Source of the DNA: Trebonia kvetii
GTDB taxonomy: Bacteria; Actinomycetota; Actinomycetes; Streptosporangiales; Streptosporangiaceae
Direction: 5' to 3'
Assembly (NCBI RefSeq): GCF_007827045.1
Contig: NZ_RPFW01000013.1
Location: forward strand, 18,919 to 82,918
DNA: 64,000 nt
Part shown: positions 17,300 to 26,978 of the stretch, in pieces
How positions within the stretch are numbered: the stretch's first letter is position 1
Layout of the letters: every line of letters starts with the position of its first letter
Translations under genes and position numbers: made by a program
Notes under the pieces: generated by a model
What the model was told of the DNA's origin: nothing
Databases searched by the model: none
Seen by the model: the letters and a program-made list of their open reading frames with translations, nothing else

Positions 17300-18601
17300 G
17301 TGACCGGACCAGAGGCAGGACAAGGGGCAGGACGAGGCGCAGGACGAGGCGCAGGACGGCAGGACGGATCAGCCGAGGCGTACCTGCTCGGCCTGCGGCT
17401 GCGCGGCAGGCAGGTGCTTGTGGTCGGCGGTGGGGCGGTCGCCGCGCGCCGGGTTCCGCGCCTGCTCGCGGCCGGCGCGGACGTGCTGCTCGTCTCGCCC
17501 TCGGCCACCCCTGCCCTGGAGGAACTGGCCGCGCACAGCAGGATCGAGTGGCGCCGGCGCGGCTACGCGAGCGGCGACTGCGCCGGCGCCTGGCTGGTGA
17601 TCGCCTGCGCCGACCGCCCGGAGGTCAACGCCGCGGTGGCCGCGGAGGCGGAGGCGAACCGCACGTGGTGCACGCGCGCCGACGACGCGTCCGCCGCGAC
17701 CGCGTGGACGCCCGCCTCCGGCACGGCAGGCGACACCAGTGTCGGGGTGCTCAGCGGCGACCCGCGGCATAGCGCCGCGATCCGCGACGCGATCACTGCG
17801 GGCCTGCGGTCGGGGACCATCGCCGCCCGCCACCACCGGAGACGGCTCACCGGGGTGGCACTGGTCGGCGGCGGCCCAGGCGACCCTGGCCTCATCACTG
17901 TCCGCGGGCGGCAGCTGCTCGCCGAGGCGGACGTGGTGATCGCCGACCGGCTGGGCCCGCGGGAGCTGCTGGGCGAGCTGCCGCCCGACGTCTTGGTCAT
18001 CGACGCGGGCAAGGTCCCCTATCGCAGGCAGATGTCGCAGGAAGAGATCAACGAGGCCCTCGTCGCGCACGCGGCGAGCGGCAAGTTCGTGGTCCGGCTC
18101 AAGGGCGGTGACCCCTTTGTCTTCGGCCGCGGCGGCGAGGAGATGCTCGCCTGCCTGCGCGCCGGCATCCCCGTCACGGTGGTTCCCGGCGTGAGCAGCG
18201 CGGTCGGCGTGCCGACCGCCGCCGGGCTGCCGGTCACCCACCGGGGGACGGCGCAGGACTTCCACGTGATCTCGGTGCACGTGCCGCCGGACGATGAGCG
18301 CTCCACCCTGGACTGGCCCGCGCTCGCCCGGTCGGACGGCACGCTGGTGCTCCTGATGTCACTGGAACGCATAGGTACGGTCACAAGGACGCTCATGAAA
18401 CACGGACGGCCGGGGAACTATCCTGTTTCGGTAATAGCGGACGGTACCATGCCCACGCAGCGCACAATTTATTCAACGCTAGACGACGTTGAGAGGCGAC
18501 TAGCGGACGAGGGCGTCCGGCCACCAGCCGTCGTGGTTATCGGCGGAGTGGTGACCGTCGCGGCGGAACTCGCCGCGCTCGTCCGGGACTTGCGCGCTTG
18601 A
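17300..18601 (+). CDS. cysG: Siroheme synthase / uroporphyrinogen-III C-methyltransferase (CysG-like)
   Basis: 433 residues. The N-terminal precorrin-2 dehydrogenase domain has LRLRGRQVLVVGGGAVAARR (Rossmann GxGxxA) and continues to about residue 185. The C-terminal SUMT domain begins VALVGGGPGDPGLITVRG and contains VIADRLGP, GKVPYRRQMSQEEIN, RLKGGDPFVFGRGGEE and VVPGVSSAVGVP, the SAM-binding signatures. Together they convert uroporphyrinogen III to precorrin-2 and on towards siroheme, the cofactor of sulfite/nitrite reductases, or cobalamin. A repetitive Gly-Ala-Arg stretch follows the GTG start; there is no clear Shine-Dalgarno. Confidence 0.93.
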   Translation: MTGPEAGQGAGRGAGRGAGRQDGSAEAYLLGLRLRGRQVLVVGGGAVAARRVPRLLAAGADVLLVSPSATPALEELAAHSRIEWRRRGYASGDCAGAWLVIACADRPEVNAAVAAEAEANRTWCTRADDASAATAWTPASGTAGDTSVGVLSGDPRHSAAIRDAITAGLRSGTIAARHHRRRLTGVALVGGGPGDPGLITVRGRQLLAEADVVIADRLGPRELLGELPPDVLVIDAGKVPYRRQMSQEEINEALVAHAASGKFVVRLKGGDPFVFGRGGEEMLACLRAGIPVTVVPGVSSAVGVPTAAGLPVTHRGTAQDFHVISVHVPPDDERSTLDWPALARSDGTLVLLMSLERIGTVTRTLMKHGRPGNYPVSVIADGTMPTQRTIYSTLDDVERRLADEGVRPPAVVVIGGVVTVAAELAALVRDLRA

Positions 18602-18617
18602 CCGGCGCGGGTCAGGG

Positions 18618-18740
18618 CAGTGCTGGCCAGGCCGGCCCCGGCCAGGACAGCACTGGCCAAGGCGGTGCTGGCCAGACCTCACCTGGCCAGGACGGTCCTG
18701 ACCAGCACAATGCTGGCCGGGACGGTGGTGGGCGGGCCGG
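18618..18740. repeat. Degenerate GGCCA-rich tandem repeat
   Basis: The gap 18602-18855 is filled by repeated variants of GTGCTGGCCA and CTGGCCAGGAC. These can fold extensively and may serve as a terminator for the cysG-like gene. A gene-free AT-richer promoter zone (ACAATTTAAC near 18810) follows. Confidence 0.5.
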
Positions 18741-18855
18741 GGCCGGCCCGCACGGCCACTAGCACGGCACGCGCACGGCCCCTTCGCCGGTACCCCCGCT
18801 GGCGGAGGACAATTTAACGAGCATAAAACCAGGCGGGACCATGGAAGGTAAGGGC

Positions 18856-20925
18856 ATGACGGCGGAACAATCGTCGTCGCCCGGCGAACGCGGCGAGCAG
18901 AGCGATCACACCGAGCAGACCGAGACCCGCGCGCATGGTAGTGAATTGGCGCCGCTAAGTGATGCCAATTCACCGGCCTCCGGGAATGAAAGTGGCATGT
19001 CAGAGCCGTCGTTGTCAGGGCGAGACGCCCCCAGGTCCGCCTGGGGCGCGCCCGATGAGGAGACGGCTGCGCCGGATTCGCAGTGGCAGCGTCCCCGCGC
19101 CCGGGTGGACGGCAGGCTCCTCGAGGCTACCCTGCTGAACCTCAGGAAACGGATCGCGGCCATTCCGCTGGTGTTCGACATCCCGGGTGCCGAAGAGGTC
19201 ACCGCGGAGCGCACGCAGCTGCTCAGCCAGATCGACGACTACCTGCTGCCCCGGGTCCGCCAGTCCGCGGCACCGCTGCTCGTCGCCCTGGTCGGGTCAA
19301 CCGGAGCGGGCAAGTCGACACTGGTCAACAGCATCGTCGGCACTCAGGTCAGCCAGACGGGCGTGCGGCGGCCCACCACGAACTCACCGGTGCTCGCCTG
19401 TCACCCCGACGACATTCACTGGTTCGCGGAGAACATGTTCCTGCCGACACTGCCCCGGGTGCGCCAGGAGGGGCTGGCGCGGCCGGGGCGGGACGGGCTG
19501 CTCGTGCTCGCCGCGAACGAGGGGATGACGCGGGGGATCGCCCTCCTCGACACCCCCGACATCGACTCCGTGGTGCGCGCGCACTACGACTTCGCCTACC
19601 AGTTCCTCGACGCGTCGGACCTGTGGCTGTTCATGACGAGCGCCACCAGGTACGCGGACGCGCCGGTCTGGGAACTGCTGCAGCACGCGCGGGAACGGGG
19701 TGCCTCGCTCGGGGTCGTCCTGTCCCGCGTCCCGCCGAGCCACCGCACCGAGCTCGTCGACCACTTCAACGCGATGCTCGACGCCAACGGCGTCCAGGCC
19801 GAGCACCGGTTCGTCATCCCGGAGACCGGCATCGTGGACGGCTTCCTCCCCGACGAAATCTTCCAGCCGATCAGGGACTGGCTCGACGACACCGCCAAGC
19901 GGGCCGACCGGCGGGTCGCGGTGCTCAGCCAGACGATGGCCGGCATGCTCGACACGTTCAAGGTCCGGGTGCCGCGGCTTGCGGCGCACGTGGACGCCCA
20001 GGTGGTGCTCCGCACCCGGCTGCGCAAGGAGGCGGAAACCGCCTACTCGACCGCGCTCGGGGAGTTCGATGAGGGCACCCGAGACGGCCGCCTGCTGGCG
20101 GGCGAGGTGCTGGCTCGCTGGCAGGACTACGCGGCGAGCGGCGATCTCGGCGCCGGGCTGCGCGGCAAGCGCGCCGGGTCAGGGATGAAGCGCGGCGGCA
20201 AGCGGGCACGCACCGAGGCAGGCGCATCCCGGCACACTGCGCTCGAGACGGCGCTCCGCTCCGCGCTGCAGGCGCTCGTGGTGTCGATCGGAGACCGGGC
20301 TGCCGAGCAGGTGGCGCGGGTCTGGCGGGACAATCCGGGCGGCGCCGCGCTGCTCGCCGCCGCCGATGCGAGCAGGATCAGGGGCGAGCGGGCCAAGCGA
20401 GAGTTCGAGTCGGCCTTCGGGCACGCCGTGGCGGAAGAGGCGGGTGCGGACCTGCCGAAACATGGGGCTTTTGACCGGTCTGCCCCCGACTTGCCCCTGC
20501 GGCTCTCGCGTGCCATCAGCACGTGGCAAGATCAGCTGACGCGGTTCACGCAGTCGGAGGTCGCGCGCCGCCCTGGCGCCGCCGCCGGCCGCGATGCCGC
20601 CACTGTCAGCGTGCTGACGCTGGTGGCGATGCTCGGTGAGCCGAGCCAGGCCGGCGGCACCGCTCCGGCCGGTCAGGATGCTGCCAGGGAAGACAAGGAC
20701 GGGGTCGGCACCGTGCCCAGGGAAGTGCTCGCCTCGATCATGGGCGACCGCGCATCGCTTGAGCTGATCACCAAGGCCAGGCAGGACCTCTGGCAGCGGG
20801 TCGGGCTGCTGTTCGACGAGGAACTGCTCCGCTATAGCGAGGTACTCGACGAGGCCGGGCCGATCGATCCAATCGCCGCGGTGCGGCTGTACCAGGCCGA
20901 GTACTCGCTTGAGGCGGCCCGGTGA
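18856..20925 (+). CDS. Dynamin-like/YfjP-type GTPase, first of a pair
   Basis: 689 residues from the ATG at 18856, 6-8 bases after GGAAGGTAAGG; the ATG at 18841 is less likely. After an acidic, Gln/Ser-rich N-terminal 80 residues comes the GTPase: LVALVGSTGAGKSTLVNSI (P-loop, about residue 146), RRPTTNSPV (switch I Thr) and IALLDTPDIDSV (G3). No N/T-K-x-D G4 motif is evident. The remainder is helical without a membrane segment. It overlaps the next GTPase gene by 4 bases. Paired GTPases of this kind are known in streptomycetes, including the sporulation dynamins DynA/DynB; membership of that pair cannot be shown here. Confidence 0.8.
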   Translation: MTAEQSSSPGERGEQSDHTEQTETRAHGSELAPLSDANSPASGNESGMSEPSLSGRDAPRSAWGAPDEETAAPDSQWQRPRARVDGRLLEATLLNLRKRIAAIPLVFDIPGAEEVTAERTQLLSQIDDYLLPRVRQSAAPLLVALVGSTGAGKSTLVNSIVGTQVSQTGVRRPTTNSPVLACHPDDIHWFAENMFLPTLPRVRQEGLARPGRDGLLVLAANEGMTRGIALLDTPDIDSVVRAHYDFAYQFLDASDLWLFMTSATRYADAPVWELLQHARERGASLGVVLSRVPPSHRTELVDHFNAMLDANGVQAEHRFVIPETGIVDGFLPDEIFQPIRDWLDDTAKRADRRVAVLSQTMAGMLDTFKVRVPRLAAHVDAQVVLRTRLRKEAETAYSTALGEFDEGTRDGRLLAGEVLARWQDYAASGDLGAGLRGKRAGSGMKRGGKRARTEAGASRHTALETALRSALQALVVSIGDRAAEQVARVWRDNPGGAALLAAADASRIRGERAKREFESAFGHAVAEEAGADLPKHGAFDRSAPDLPLRLSRAISTWQDQLTRFTQSEVARRPGAAAGRDAATVSVLTLVAMLGEPSQAGGTAPAGQDAAREDKDGVGTVPREVLASIMGDRASLELITKARQDLWQRVGLLFDEELLRYSEVLDEAGPIDPIAAVRLYQAEYSLEAAR

Positions 20926-22832
20926 CCATGCTCCCCTTCGCCGGATCGCAGCGCCTCTCCGAGCACGACCTGTCGCGCCGCCTCGACGCCCTCGCCGAAG
21001 TGGTCAGGATCGGCCGGGCGCGCCAGGGGCAGGGCGCCGCGGGCACGGCGGACCAGCACCGGCAGCCCGCCGACGACAAGGGCTTCAGCGCGGCGCTGCT
21101 CGACGACGCGGAGTCGGTGCTCAAGCGGGCGGGCGAACGCCTGCGGCTGTCCGGCAGCCACACCGTCATCGCCCTGGCCGGCGGAACCGGCAGCGGGAAG
21201 TCGACGCTGTTCAACGCCCTGTCCGGGGCCACGTTCTCGCCGCCGGGAGTGACCCGCCCGATGACCAGGCACGTGCACGCCTGCGTGTGGGGCATGCAGG
21301 GAGCGGCGCCGCTGCTGGACTGGCTCGGCGTCCAGCGCCGTCACCGCTACGCCAGGGCCAGCGTGCTCGACACTGGCGAGTCCGACCTTGACGGCCTGAT
21401 CCTGCTCGATCTCCCCGACCATGACTCGGTGGTGACCGCGTCGATGGCGGCGGTGGACCGGCTGTCCAAGCTGGCCGACATGGTCATCTGGGTGCTCGAT
21501 CCGCAGAAGTATGCCGACGCCGCCGTGCACAACCGGTACCTGATCCCGCTGGCGGGCCACGCCCCCGTGTTCACCGTGGTGCTCAACCAGATCGACACGC
21601 TCCCGCCCGAGCAGGCCAGGGACTGCGAGGACGACCTTCGCAGGCTGCTCGACGCCGAGGGCCTGCCCGACACGCCGGTGCTCCCGGTCTCGGCGCGGAC
21701 GGGCGACGGCCTTGACGAACTGCGCCTGCTGCTCACCGAGACGGTGCGCAGGAACCGTGCGGTCACCGACCGGATCGCGGCCGACATCGACGGGCTGATC
21801 GGCGGGTTCGCCGCGTACACGGGCCCGCAGGTGGCGCCGGATACGGCCGTCGCCGCGGCGACCCCGGGTGCGCCGGTTGCCGCGCCGCTGCCCGAAGAGG
21901 CCGACGTTCAGCCGCAGGCACCGTCCCGCCCGCCGTGGGAACTGGAGGACGGCGAGGAGACGGCGGCGAGCCCCGCGCCGTCTCGTCCGCCGTGGGAGGA
22001 CGCGACGCCTGACGGCGATAAGCCGGAGGCCGACGATCCGGCGGGCAGCGTGCCGACGGCGGCGGCTGACCAGCTCGGCGATGCGTTCGCGGGCGCCGCG
22101 GGGCTGACCGCGGTCGCGCAGGCCATGGCGAGCGCCCGCGAGGCTCAGGGGGCGCGGCTCACCGGCTGGCCCGTCGCCCGGCTGGTGCCGGGCCGTCGCG
22201 ATCCGGTGCGCTCGCTGCGGCCGGGCGGCGGTGCCAAGGCGGTTCAGCGTGCCGCCGAGGCGGCAGCCGGCCAGGCGCAGCAGTCGGAGGTGGACAACGC
22301 GATCACCGTGTTCGGCGACGCGGTGGGCAAGGGCCTTCCCGAGCCGTGGGCGGGCAGCATGCGCGAGGCGGCCCGGTCCAACGCGGACATGGTCCCGCAG
22401 GCGCTCACCGCAGCGGTGCGGGAGGCGGCCGTCGCCGGCGCGTCACGCCCGCCGGCCTGGTGGCGGCTGGTCACGGCGTGGCAGTGGCTGCTCGCCGTGC
22501 TCGCCGTGGCCGGCGTCGCCCTGTCGGTGGTGATCGCGGTGGTCCACGGCGCCGGGCATCACCAGGGCTGGACCGGAGAGGTCTCGCTGATCCCGTGGCT
22601 GCTTGTCATGGCGGCAGCGATGCTCGTGCTCGGCTATGTGACGGCCCTCGGCTGCCGGAACGTGGCGGTCGCCGCCGCGGACCGCGAGCGCGAGACGGCC
22701 AGGCGGTCGATGCGCGACCGGGTCGACCGCGTGACGCATGACCTGGTGCTCGTCGCGACCGGCAGCGAGATCTCCCAGTACGAACGGTTCAAGAAGGAAC
22801 TGGCGGTGGCGGCGGGCAGGGCAGGTGCCTGA
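20922..22832 (+). CDS. Membrane-anchored dynamin-like/YfjP-type GTPase, second of a pair
   Basis: 636 residues, GTG start overlapping the previous stop. The GTPase domain has ALAGGTGSGKSTLFNAL (about residues 83-99), GVTRPMTRHV (switch I), LILLDLPDHDSV (G3) and VVLNQID (G4). A Pro/Glu-rich linker (about 300-370) contains a repeated S-R-P-P-W-E motif. Two hydrophobic segments, at about 520-540 and 556-576, form a hairpin that anchors it to the membrane, ahead of a short charged tail. With the soluble partner upstream it likely makes a heteromeric membrane-remodelling or membrane-tethered GTPase. A terminator follows. Confidence 0.85.
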   Translation: MTMLPFAGSQRLSEHDLSRRLDALAEVVRIGRARQGQGAAGTADQHRQPADDKGFSAALLDDAESVLKRAGERLRLSGSHTVIALAGGTGSGKSTLFNALSGATFSPPGVTRPMTRHVHACVWGMQGAAPLLDWLGVQRRHRYARASVLDTGESDLDGLILLDLPDHDSVVTASMAAVDRLSKLADMVIWVLDPQKYADAAVHNRYLIPLAGHAPVFTVVLNQIDTLPPEQARDCEDDLRRLLDAEGLPDTPVLPVSARTGDGLDELRLLLTETVRRNRAVTDRIAADIDGLIGGFAAYTGPQVAPDTAVAAATPGAPVAAPLPEEADVQPQAPSRPPWELEDGEETAASPAPSRPPWEDATPDGDKPEADDPAGSVPTAAADQLGDAFAGAAGLTAVAQAMASAREAQGARLTGWPVARLVPGRRDPVRSLRPGGGAKAVQRAAEAAAGQAQQSEVDNAITVFGDAVGKGLPEPWAGSMREAARSNADMVPQALTAAVREAAVAGASRPPAWWRLVTAWQWLLAVLAVAGVALSVVIAVVHGAGHHQGWTGEVSLIPWLLVMAAAMLVLGYVTALGCRNVAVAAADRERETARRSMRDRVDRVTHDLVLVATGSEISQYERFKKELAVAAGRAGA

Positions 22833-22863
22833 CCGCCGCCGCCGCTGAGAAAAAGGACTATCC

Positions 22864-22896
22864 AGAACGGGTGCGGGTATCACCCGCACTCGTTCT
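22864..22896. terminator. Bidirectional terminator between GTPase pair and ABC importer
   Basis: AGAACGGGTGCGGGT and ACCCGCACTCGTTCT pair over 15 positions with one mismatch and a 3-base loop. T-rich on the right, A-rich on the left, it can end both converging units. Confidence 0.85.
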
Positions 22897-22904
22897 GCTA
22901 CTTC

Positions 22905-24146
22905 TTAACTCCCTGGGTTGTACAGACTGGCTGAGCCGTCCGGATTGATGATCGCCATGGCGGCGTCGACGTCGCTGTAGCTCTCGTAGTTGGCCGGGGT
23001 CCTGGTCCAGACGATGCCAAGCGTGTTGATGTTCAGGTTCTGCAGCTTCTGCATGACCTTGGTCTGGTCCAGGGTGCCGGCCTGCGTGATCGCCCAGTTG
23101 ATCTCGAGCCCGGCATCCCAGCCTTCCTGGCTGTTCTCGATCGCGTTGTCGTTGCCGAGCCCGGCGGCCTGCATGCCGGCGATGTATGTCGTCAGGCCGG
23201 CCGCGGTGTCCTTGTCGATCTGGCGGGTGCCCGCGGAAGCCTGGGTCAGCCAGTTCCGCATGGAACCGAGCACGTAGATGTTCTGCATCGCCGTCGGGCC
23301 GCCGGCCGCCGCTACGAAGCTGGGGATCTCGCACCCGGAGCACTCGCTGATCGGGATGGTCGGGTCCTGCGCCCTGATGGCCTTGATGGCCGTGATCGAG
23401 TCGGTGCCCGGCACCAGGCCGAAGAGGATGATCTGCGGCTTGGCGGCCAGCATGGCGAGCACCTGCGGGGTGACGTCGGTGGCGCCCACCTGGTCGATCT
23501 GGGTGGAGACGAGCTGAAAGCCGTTCTGCGCGGCCAGGCCCTGCACGGTGGCCTGGTTGGCCAGGCAGACCGAGCCGCAGTTGTCCTCGAGCAGCGCGAC
23601 CCGCGTGTAGTGCCTCGGCACGATCAGGTTCTTCACCGAGGCGATCTGGTCCTGCGCGAACACGTCGTAGAAGCCGGGGAAGCCGAAGGAGTTCAGTTCG
23701 CTCGCCGGGTAGCCGTTGGTCTGCCAGCCGGAGGACAGGCTGATCAGGACCGTCTTGTTGGCGATCGCGATCGGCAGCGCCGACTCGGTGTCCGCACCGG
23801 ACTCGGGCCCGATGATGACCTGCGCGTGGTAGGTCTGGATGCACTTCTTCGCGTTGAGCTCGGACTGCGCCGCGTTCGACTGGTTGTTCAGGTTGACGTA
23901 CTTGACCTGGTGGCCCAGGAGGCCGCCGTGGGCGTTGATGTACTTGAAGTACGCCTCGGCGCCCCAGTTGTCTGACTCGCCGATCTGGGCGTACACCCCG
24001 GAGAGCGCCAGGTCGCCGCAGGCGACGATCTGGGAGTTGCCGCCCGCGGCGTTGCCGCCGCCTGAGCTGCACGCGGCGAGCATGCCGGCCGCCAGGACCG
24101 TGGCTGCGGCGGCGGCTATCCTGAAGGGTGTTCGTCTTCGAATCAT
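22905..24146 (-). CDS. Branched-chain-amino-acid-type ABC transporter substrate-binding lipoprotein
   Basis: 413 residues from the ATG at 24146, behind GGAGG. The lipoprotein signal MIRRRTPFRI...GMLAAC has its acylated Cys at residue 26. The mature part is a type I periplasmic-binding fold (CGDLALSGVYAQIGESDNWG, then VIIGPESGADTESALPIA). It would capture the substrate outside the membrane and deliver it to the LivH/LivM permease. It is the last gene of the minus-strand operon, 40 bases after the livMG fusion. The operon's enzymes argue against a plain branched-chain amino acid as ligand. Confidence 0.92.
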   Translation of the reverse strand: MIRRRTPFRIAAAAATVLAAGMLAACSSGGGNAAGGNSQIVACGDLALSGVYAQIGESDNWGAEAYFKYINAHGGLLGHQVKYVNLNNQSNAAQSELNAKKCIQTYHAQVIIGPESGADTESALPIAIANKTVLISLSSGWQTNGYPASELNSFGFPGFYDVFAQDQIASVKNLIVPRHYTRVALLEDNCGSVCLANQATVQGLAAQNGFQLVSTQIDQVGATDVTPQVLAMLAAKPQIILFGLVPGTDSITAIKAIRAQDPTIPISECSGCEIPSFVAAAGGPTAMQNIYVLGSMRNWLTQASAGTRQIDKDTAAGLTTYIAGMQAAGLGNDNAIENSQEGWDAGLEINWAITQAGTLDQTKVMQKLQNLNINTLGIVWTRTPANYESYSDVDAAMAIINPDGSASLYNPGS

Positions 24147-24186
24147 TGTTCTTTCCTCCTGGAATTTGCTGCGGACTTGTATGGTC

Positions 24187-26097
24187 TTAGCTGCCGACGA
24201 GCAGCGAGTTGACAACCGGCGAGGAGCGGAAGTCGGCGGCGCCGCCGTCGAAGACGAGGTGGCCGCCGGACAGCACGAAGATCCGCTCGCTCACCTGGGC
24301 GACGAGCGCCAGGTCGTGCTCGACGAGCAGCACGCAGGTGCGGCCGGCGAGCGTGGTGAGCATCGCGGCGAGTCGCTGGCGCTGCTCTTCCGACAGCCCG
24401 GAGGCCGGCTCATCGAGCAGCAGCAGCCGGGGACTGGGCGCGAGCGCACGCGCCAGCTCTACCATCCGCTGGGTCTCAAGCGTGAGGCTGGAGACCTCCC
24501 GGTCGGCGAGGTGAGCCATGCCGAGGTCGGCCAGTGTCCGCGCCGCCTGCTCCCTGGCCGCGTCGAGACGGCTGCGGCCGATCCTGGTCACGATCGACGC
24601 GGTGTGCGACGCGAGGCAAGCGACCGCCACGTTGTCGAGCACGGTACGGCCCTTGATCAGGTGGACGGCCTGGAAGGTGCGGCTGACGCCCAGCTGGAAC
24701 CGCTCGTGCGGCGGACGCTTTGTGATGTCCGCGCCGCTCAGCATGACCTCGCCCGCCGACGGCGGCACGCTGCCGCCGATGACGTTGAGCAGTGTGGACT
24801 TGCCCGCCCCGTTCGGGCCGCACAGCCCGAACAGGCCCCGCTCCGGCAGCCTGATCGTGACGTCGTGCAGCACGCTCAGCCCGCCGTACTCCTTGAAGAC
24901 GCCCCGGACCTCGAGCAGCGTCGCGGTCTGCGCGCCGGCTGGCTCCGCTGCCGGGCCGGCCTCGGTGAGCACGCTCGACAGCGACGGGTCAGCGATGCCG
25001 TCGGCAGCGGCCGGGGCCTCGTCCGCCTCCTCTGGTCCCGCGATCGCCATCTCGGCGGCCCCCGCTGCCCACCGGCGCAGCCATGCCACTGCGGTCGCCA
25101 CGATGCCGGCCAGCCCCTCTGGGTCGACCAGGAGCACCACGGTGAGCAGCACGCCCTCCACGATGAGGATGTTGACGCTCACCCAGTTACTCGCGCCCTG
25201 CAGGTACTGGATGACAAGCGCGCCGATGACCGCCCCGATGACCGAGCGCCGCCCGCCGATGAACAGCATGATCAGCAGGGCCAGCTCGGTGGTCGGGTCG
25301 ACCACGGTCTCCGGCACGAACTGCTGGATGCCCGCGTAGACGGCGCCGGCGAGCGCGGCGAACACGCAGCCGAGCACGAACAGCTCAAGCTTCCGCCGCG
25401 GCGTGCGGACCCCGAGGGCGGCGGCGGTCCGCTCGTCGACGCCGAGCACGAACAGCTCAAGGCCGATGTCGGAGGACAGGATCCTGGCGCAGATGAATAC
25501 TACGAGCGCGAGCACCACGATGACGATGAGGCCGCCGCCGACCGTGATCACCGCGGACGACGCCGACGACGACGGCCACAGCGTGCCGGTGAGCGGTGCG
25601 CCGACCGGCCCGCCAAGGAAACCGGTGCCGGACACGTAGCCGACCGCGATCAGCGGCAGCATCAGCGTGGCGACGGCGAGCGCGAGCCCCGAGGCGCGGG
25701 TGACCACCGACCCGAGCAGCAGCGCGGCGAGCGCCGCGCCCATCACCATGATCACCGTGGCGAGCAGCACCGACATATTGAGGTGGGTGTTCAGCATTGC
25801 CACGCCGTAGGCGCCGACGCCGAAGAACACCGACTGGGAGAACGCGATCTGCTGGCTGAACCCGATCTGCACCGCCATGCCGGCGGTGACGATCGCGTAA
25901 GTGGCGGACAGCACGATTACGGACCCGGTGTACTGCTGCCCGTAGACGAGCACGACGAGCGCGCCTGCCACGAGGACGACTGCCGCCGGCACCCCGCCGC
26001 GCGGTACCCGCCGCCCGGCCGGGCTTGAGGACAGAGCGAAGGACAGGGCGGTGGCCCTGGAGGTGATCCGCGCGGACGCGGCCAGGAACGCGTTCAT
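24187..26097 (-). CDS. Fused LivM-type permease and LivG-type ATPase
   Basis: 636 residues in one frame. Residues ~25-330 are a LivM permease with about ten hydrophobic segments and the loop FSQQIAFSQSVFFGVGAYG. After an acidic Ala/Glu/Pro linker (about 335-385) comes a complete LivG ATPase: LFGLCGPNGAGKSTLLNVI (Walker A), SSLTLETQRMVELARAL, a variant of the LSGGQ signature region, LLLLDEPASGL (Walker B) and LLVEHDL (His switch). Permease and ATPase are usually separate proteins. The ATG overlaps the livH stop by 4 bases. The frame remains open much further upstream, but that part only shadows livH. Confidence 0.9.
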   Translation of the reverse strand: MNAFLAASARITSRATALSFALSSSPAGRRVPRGGVPAAVVLVAGALVVLVYGQQYTGSVIVLSATYAIVTAGMAVQIGFSQQIAFSQSVFFGVGAYGVAMLNTHLNMSVLLATVIMVMGAALAALLLGSVVTRASGLALAVATLMLPLIAVGYVSGTGFLGGPVGAPLTGTLWPSSSASSAVITVGGGLIVIVVLALVVFICARILSSDIGLELFVLGVDERTAAALGVRTPRRKLELFVLGCVFAALAGAVYAGIQQFVPETVVDPTTELALLIMLFIGGRRSVIGAVIGALVIQYLQGASNWVSVNILIVEGVLLTVVLLVDPEGLAGIVATAVAWLRRWAAGAAEMAIAGPEEADEAPAAADGIADPSLSSVLTEAGPAAEPAGAQTATLLEVRGVFKEYGGLSVLHDVTIRLPERGLFGLCGPNGAGKSTLLNVIGGSVPPSAGEVMLSGADITKRPPHERFQLGVSRTFQAVHLIKGRTVLDNVAVACLASHTASIVTRIGRSRLDAAREQAARTLADLGMAHLADREVSSLTLETQRMVELARALAPSPRLLLLDEPASGLSEEQRQRLAAMLTTLAGRTCVLLVEHDLALVAQVSERIFVLSGGHLVFDGGAADFRSSPVVNSLLVGS

Positions 26098-26978
26098 CCG
26101 GTCACCGCCGATTCGAAGCCGAGGCCGCGCGGCCAGGCGAGGATTAGCGTGGCGAGGATCGCGTATAGGACCGTGTCGCCGTACTGCGCGCTGACGTAGC
26201 CGCCGAGCAGCGCTTCGAGCACGCCGATGAACAGTCCGGCGAGCAATGCTCGGCCGGGTTTGCGGAATCCGCCGTAGGCGGCGGCGAGGAACCCGGTGAG
26301 CGAGATCGTCGCGCCGGACAGGTACGTGAACCCGGTGAGCGGCGATTCCACGATGCCGAACACGGCGGCGATTACCGCGGTCGCGATGAAGATCAGCCGC
26401 CGGTACTGCCTGGTGTCGATGCCGACGATCCGCGCTCCGATGGAGTTCTCGCCGCTTGCCTCGAGCGCCTTGCCGCCGAGCGTGAACCTGATGTAGACCC
26501 AGAAGGCGCCGCCGATGATGACCGCGCAGGCCAGCACGAGGATGCCCGAGCGCTCGAAGTTCAGGCTGCCCACGGTGAGGTGCGCGCCGTTCCACAGGGT
26601 CGGCGCGGCGTGCACATCGGTGCCGAACAGCGACTTGGCCACTCCATCGATGAAGAACGACAGCGCGAAGGTGAAGAAGAACGTGACGACGATGCCCTCG
26701 ATCGGACGCTTCCCGTCCTGCGCGAGGCGCAGCACCACCTGGTCGTAGACGTACGCGAACACCGCGACGACGGCGATCGTGGTGATGATGGCGACCGGCA
26801 GCGGCAGCCCCTTGACGCGGTGCAGGTTGTCCACGCCGAGCGCGCCGACCATGGCGAAGTCGCCGACGGCCAGGTTGAGGATGTTGGAGACCCGGTACCA
26901 GACCGAGACGCAGACCGCGAACATCGCATAGATCGCGCCGGTGGTGATGCCCGCGATGATGAGGTTGCCGAGCTTCAT
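26094..26978 (-). CDS. livH: LivH-type ABC permease
   Basis: 294 residues from the ATG at 26978 (MKLGNLIIAGITTGAIYAMF). Eight or so hydrophobic segments and the motif NILNLAVGDFAMVGAL, plus ALEASGENSIGARIVGID (the EAA-like coupling loop with R-x-x-GID), identify LivH. It forms the translocation path with the LivM half of the fused protein. Four-base overlaps with livF and livMG show translational coupling. Confidence 0.92.
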   Translation of the reverse strand: MKLGNLIIAGITTGAIYAMFAVCVSVWYRVSNILNLAVGDFAMVGALGVDNLHRVKGLPLPVAIITTIAVVAVFAYVYDQVVLRLAQDGKRPIEGIVVTFFFTFALSFFIDGVAKSLFGTDVHAAPTLWNGAHLTVGSLNFERSGILVLACAVIIGGAFWVYIRFTLGGKALEASGENSIGARIVGIDTRQYRRLIFIATAVIAAVFGIVESPLTGFTYLSGATISLTGFLAAAYGGFRKPGRALLAGLFIGVLEALLGGYVSAQYGDTVLYAILATLILAWPRGLGFESAVTG

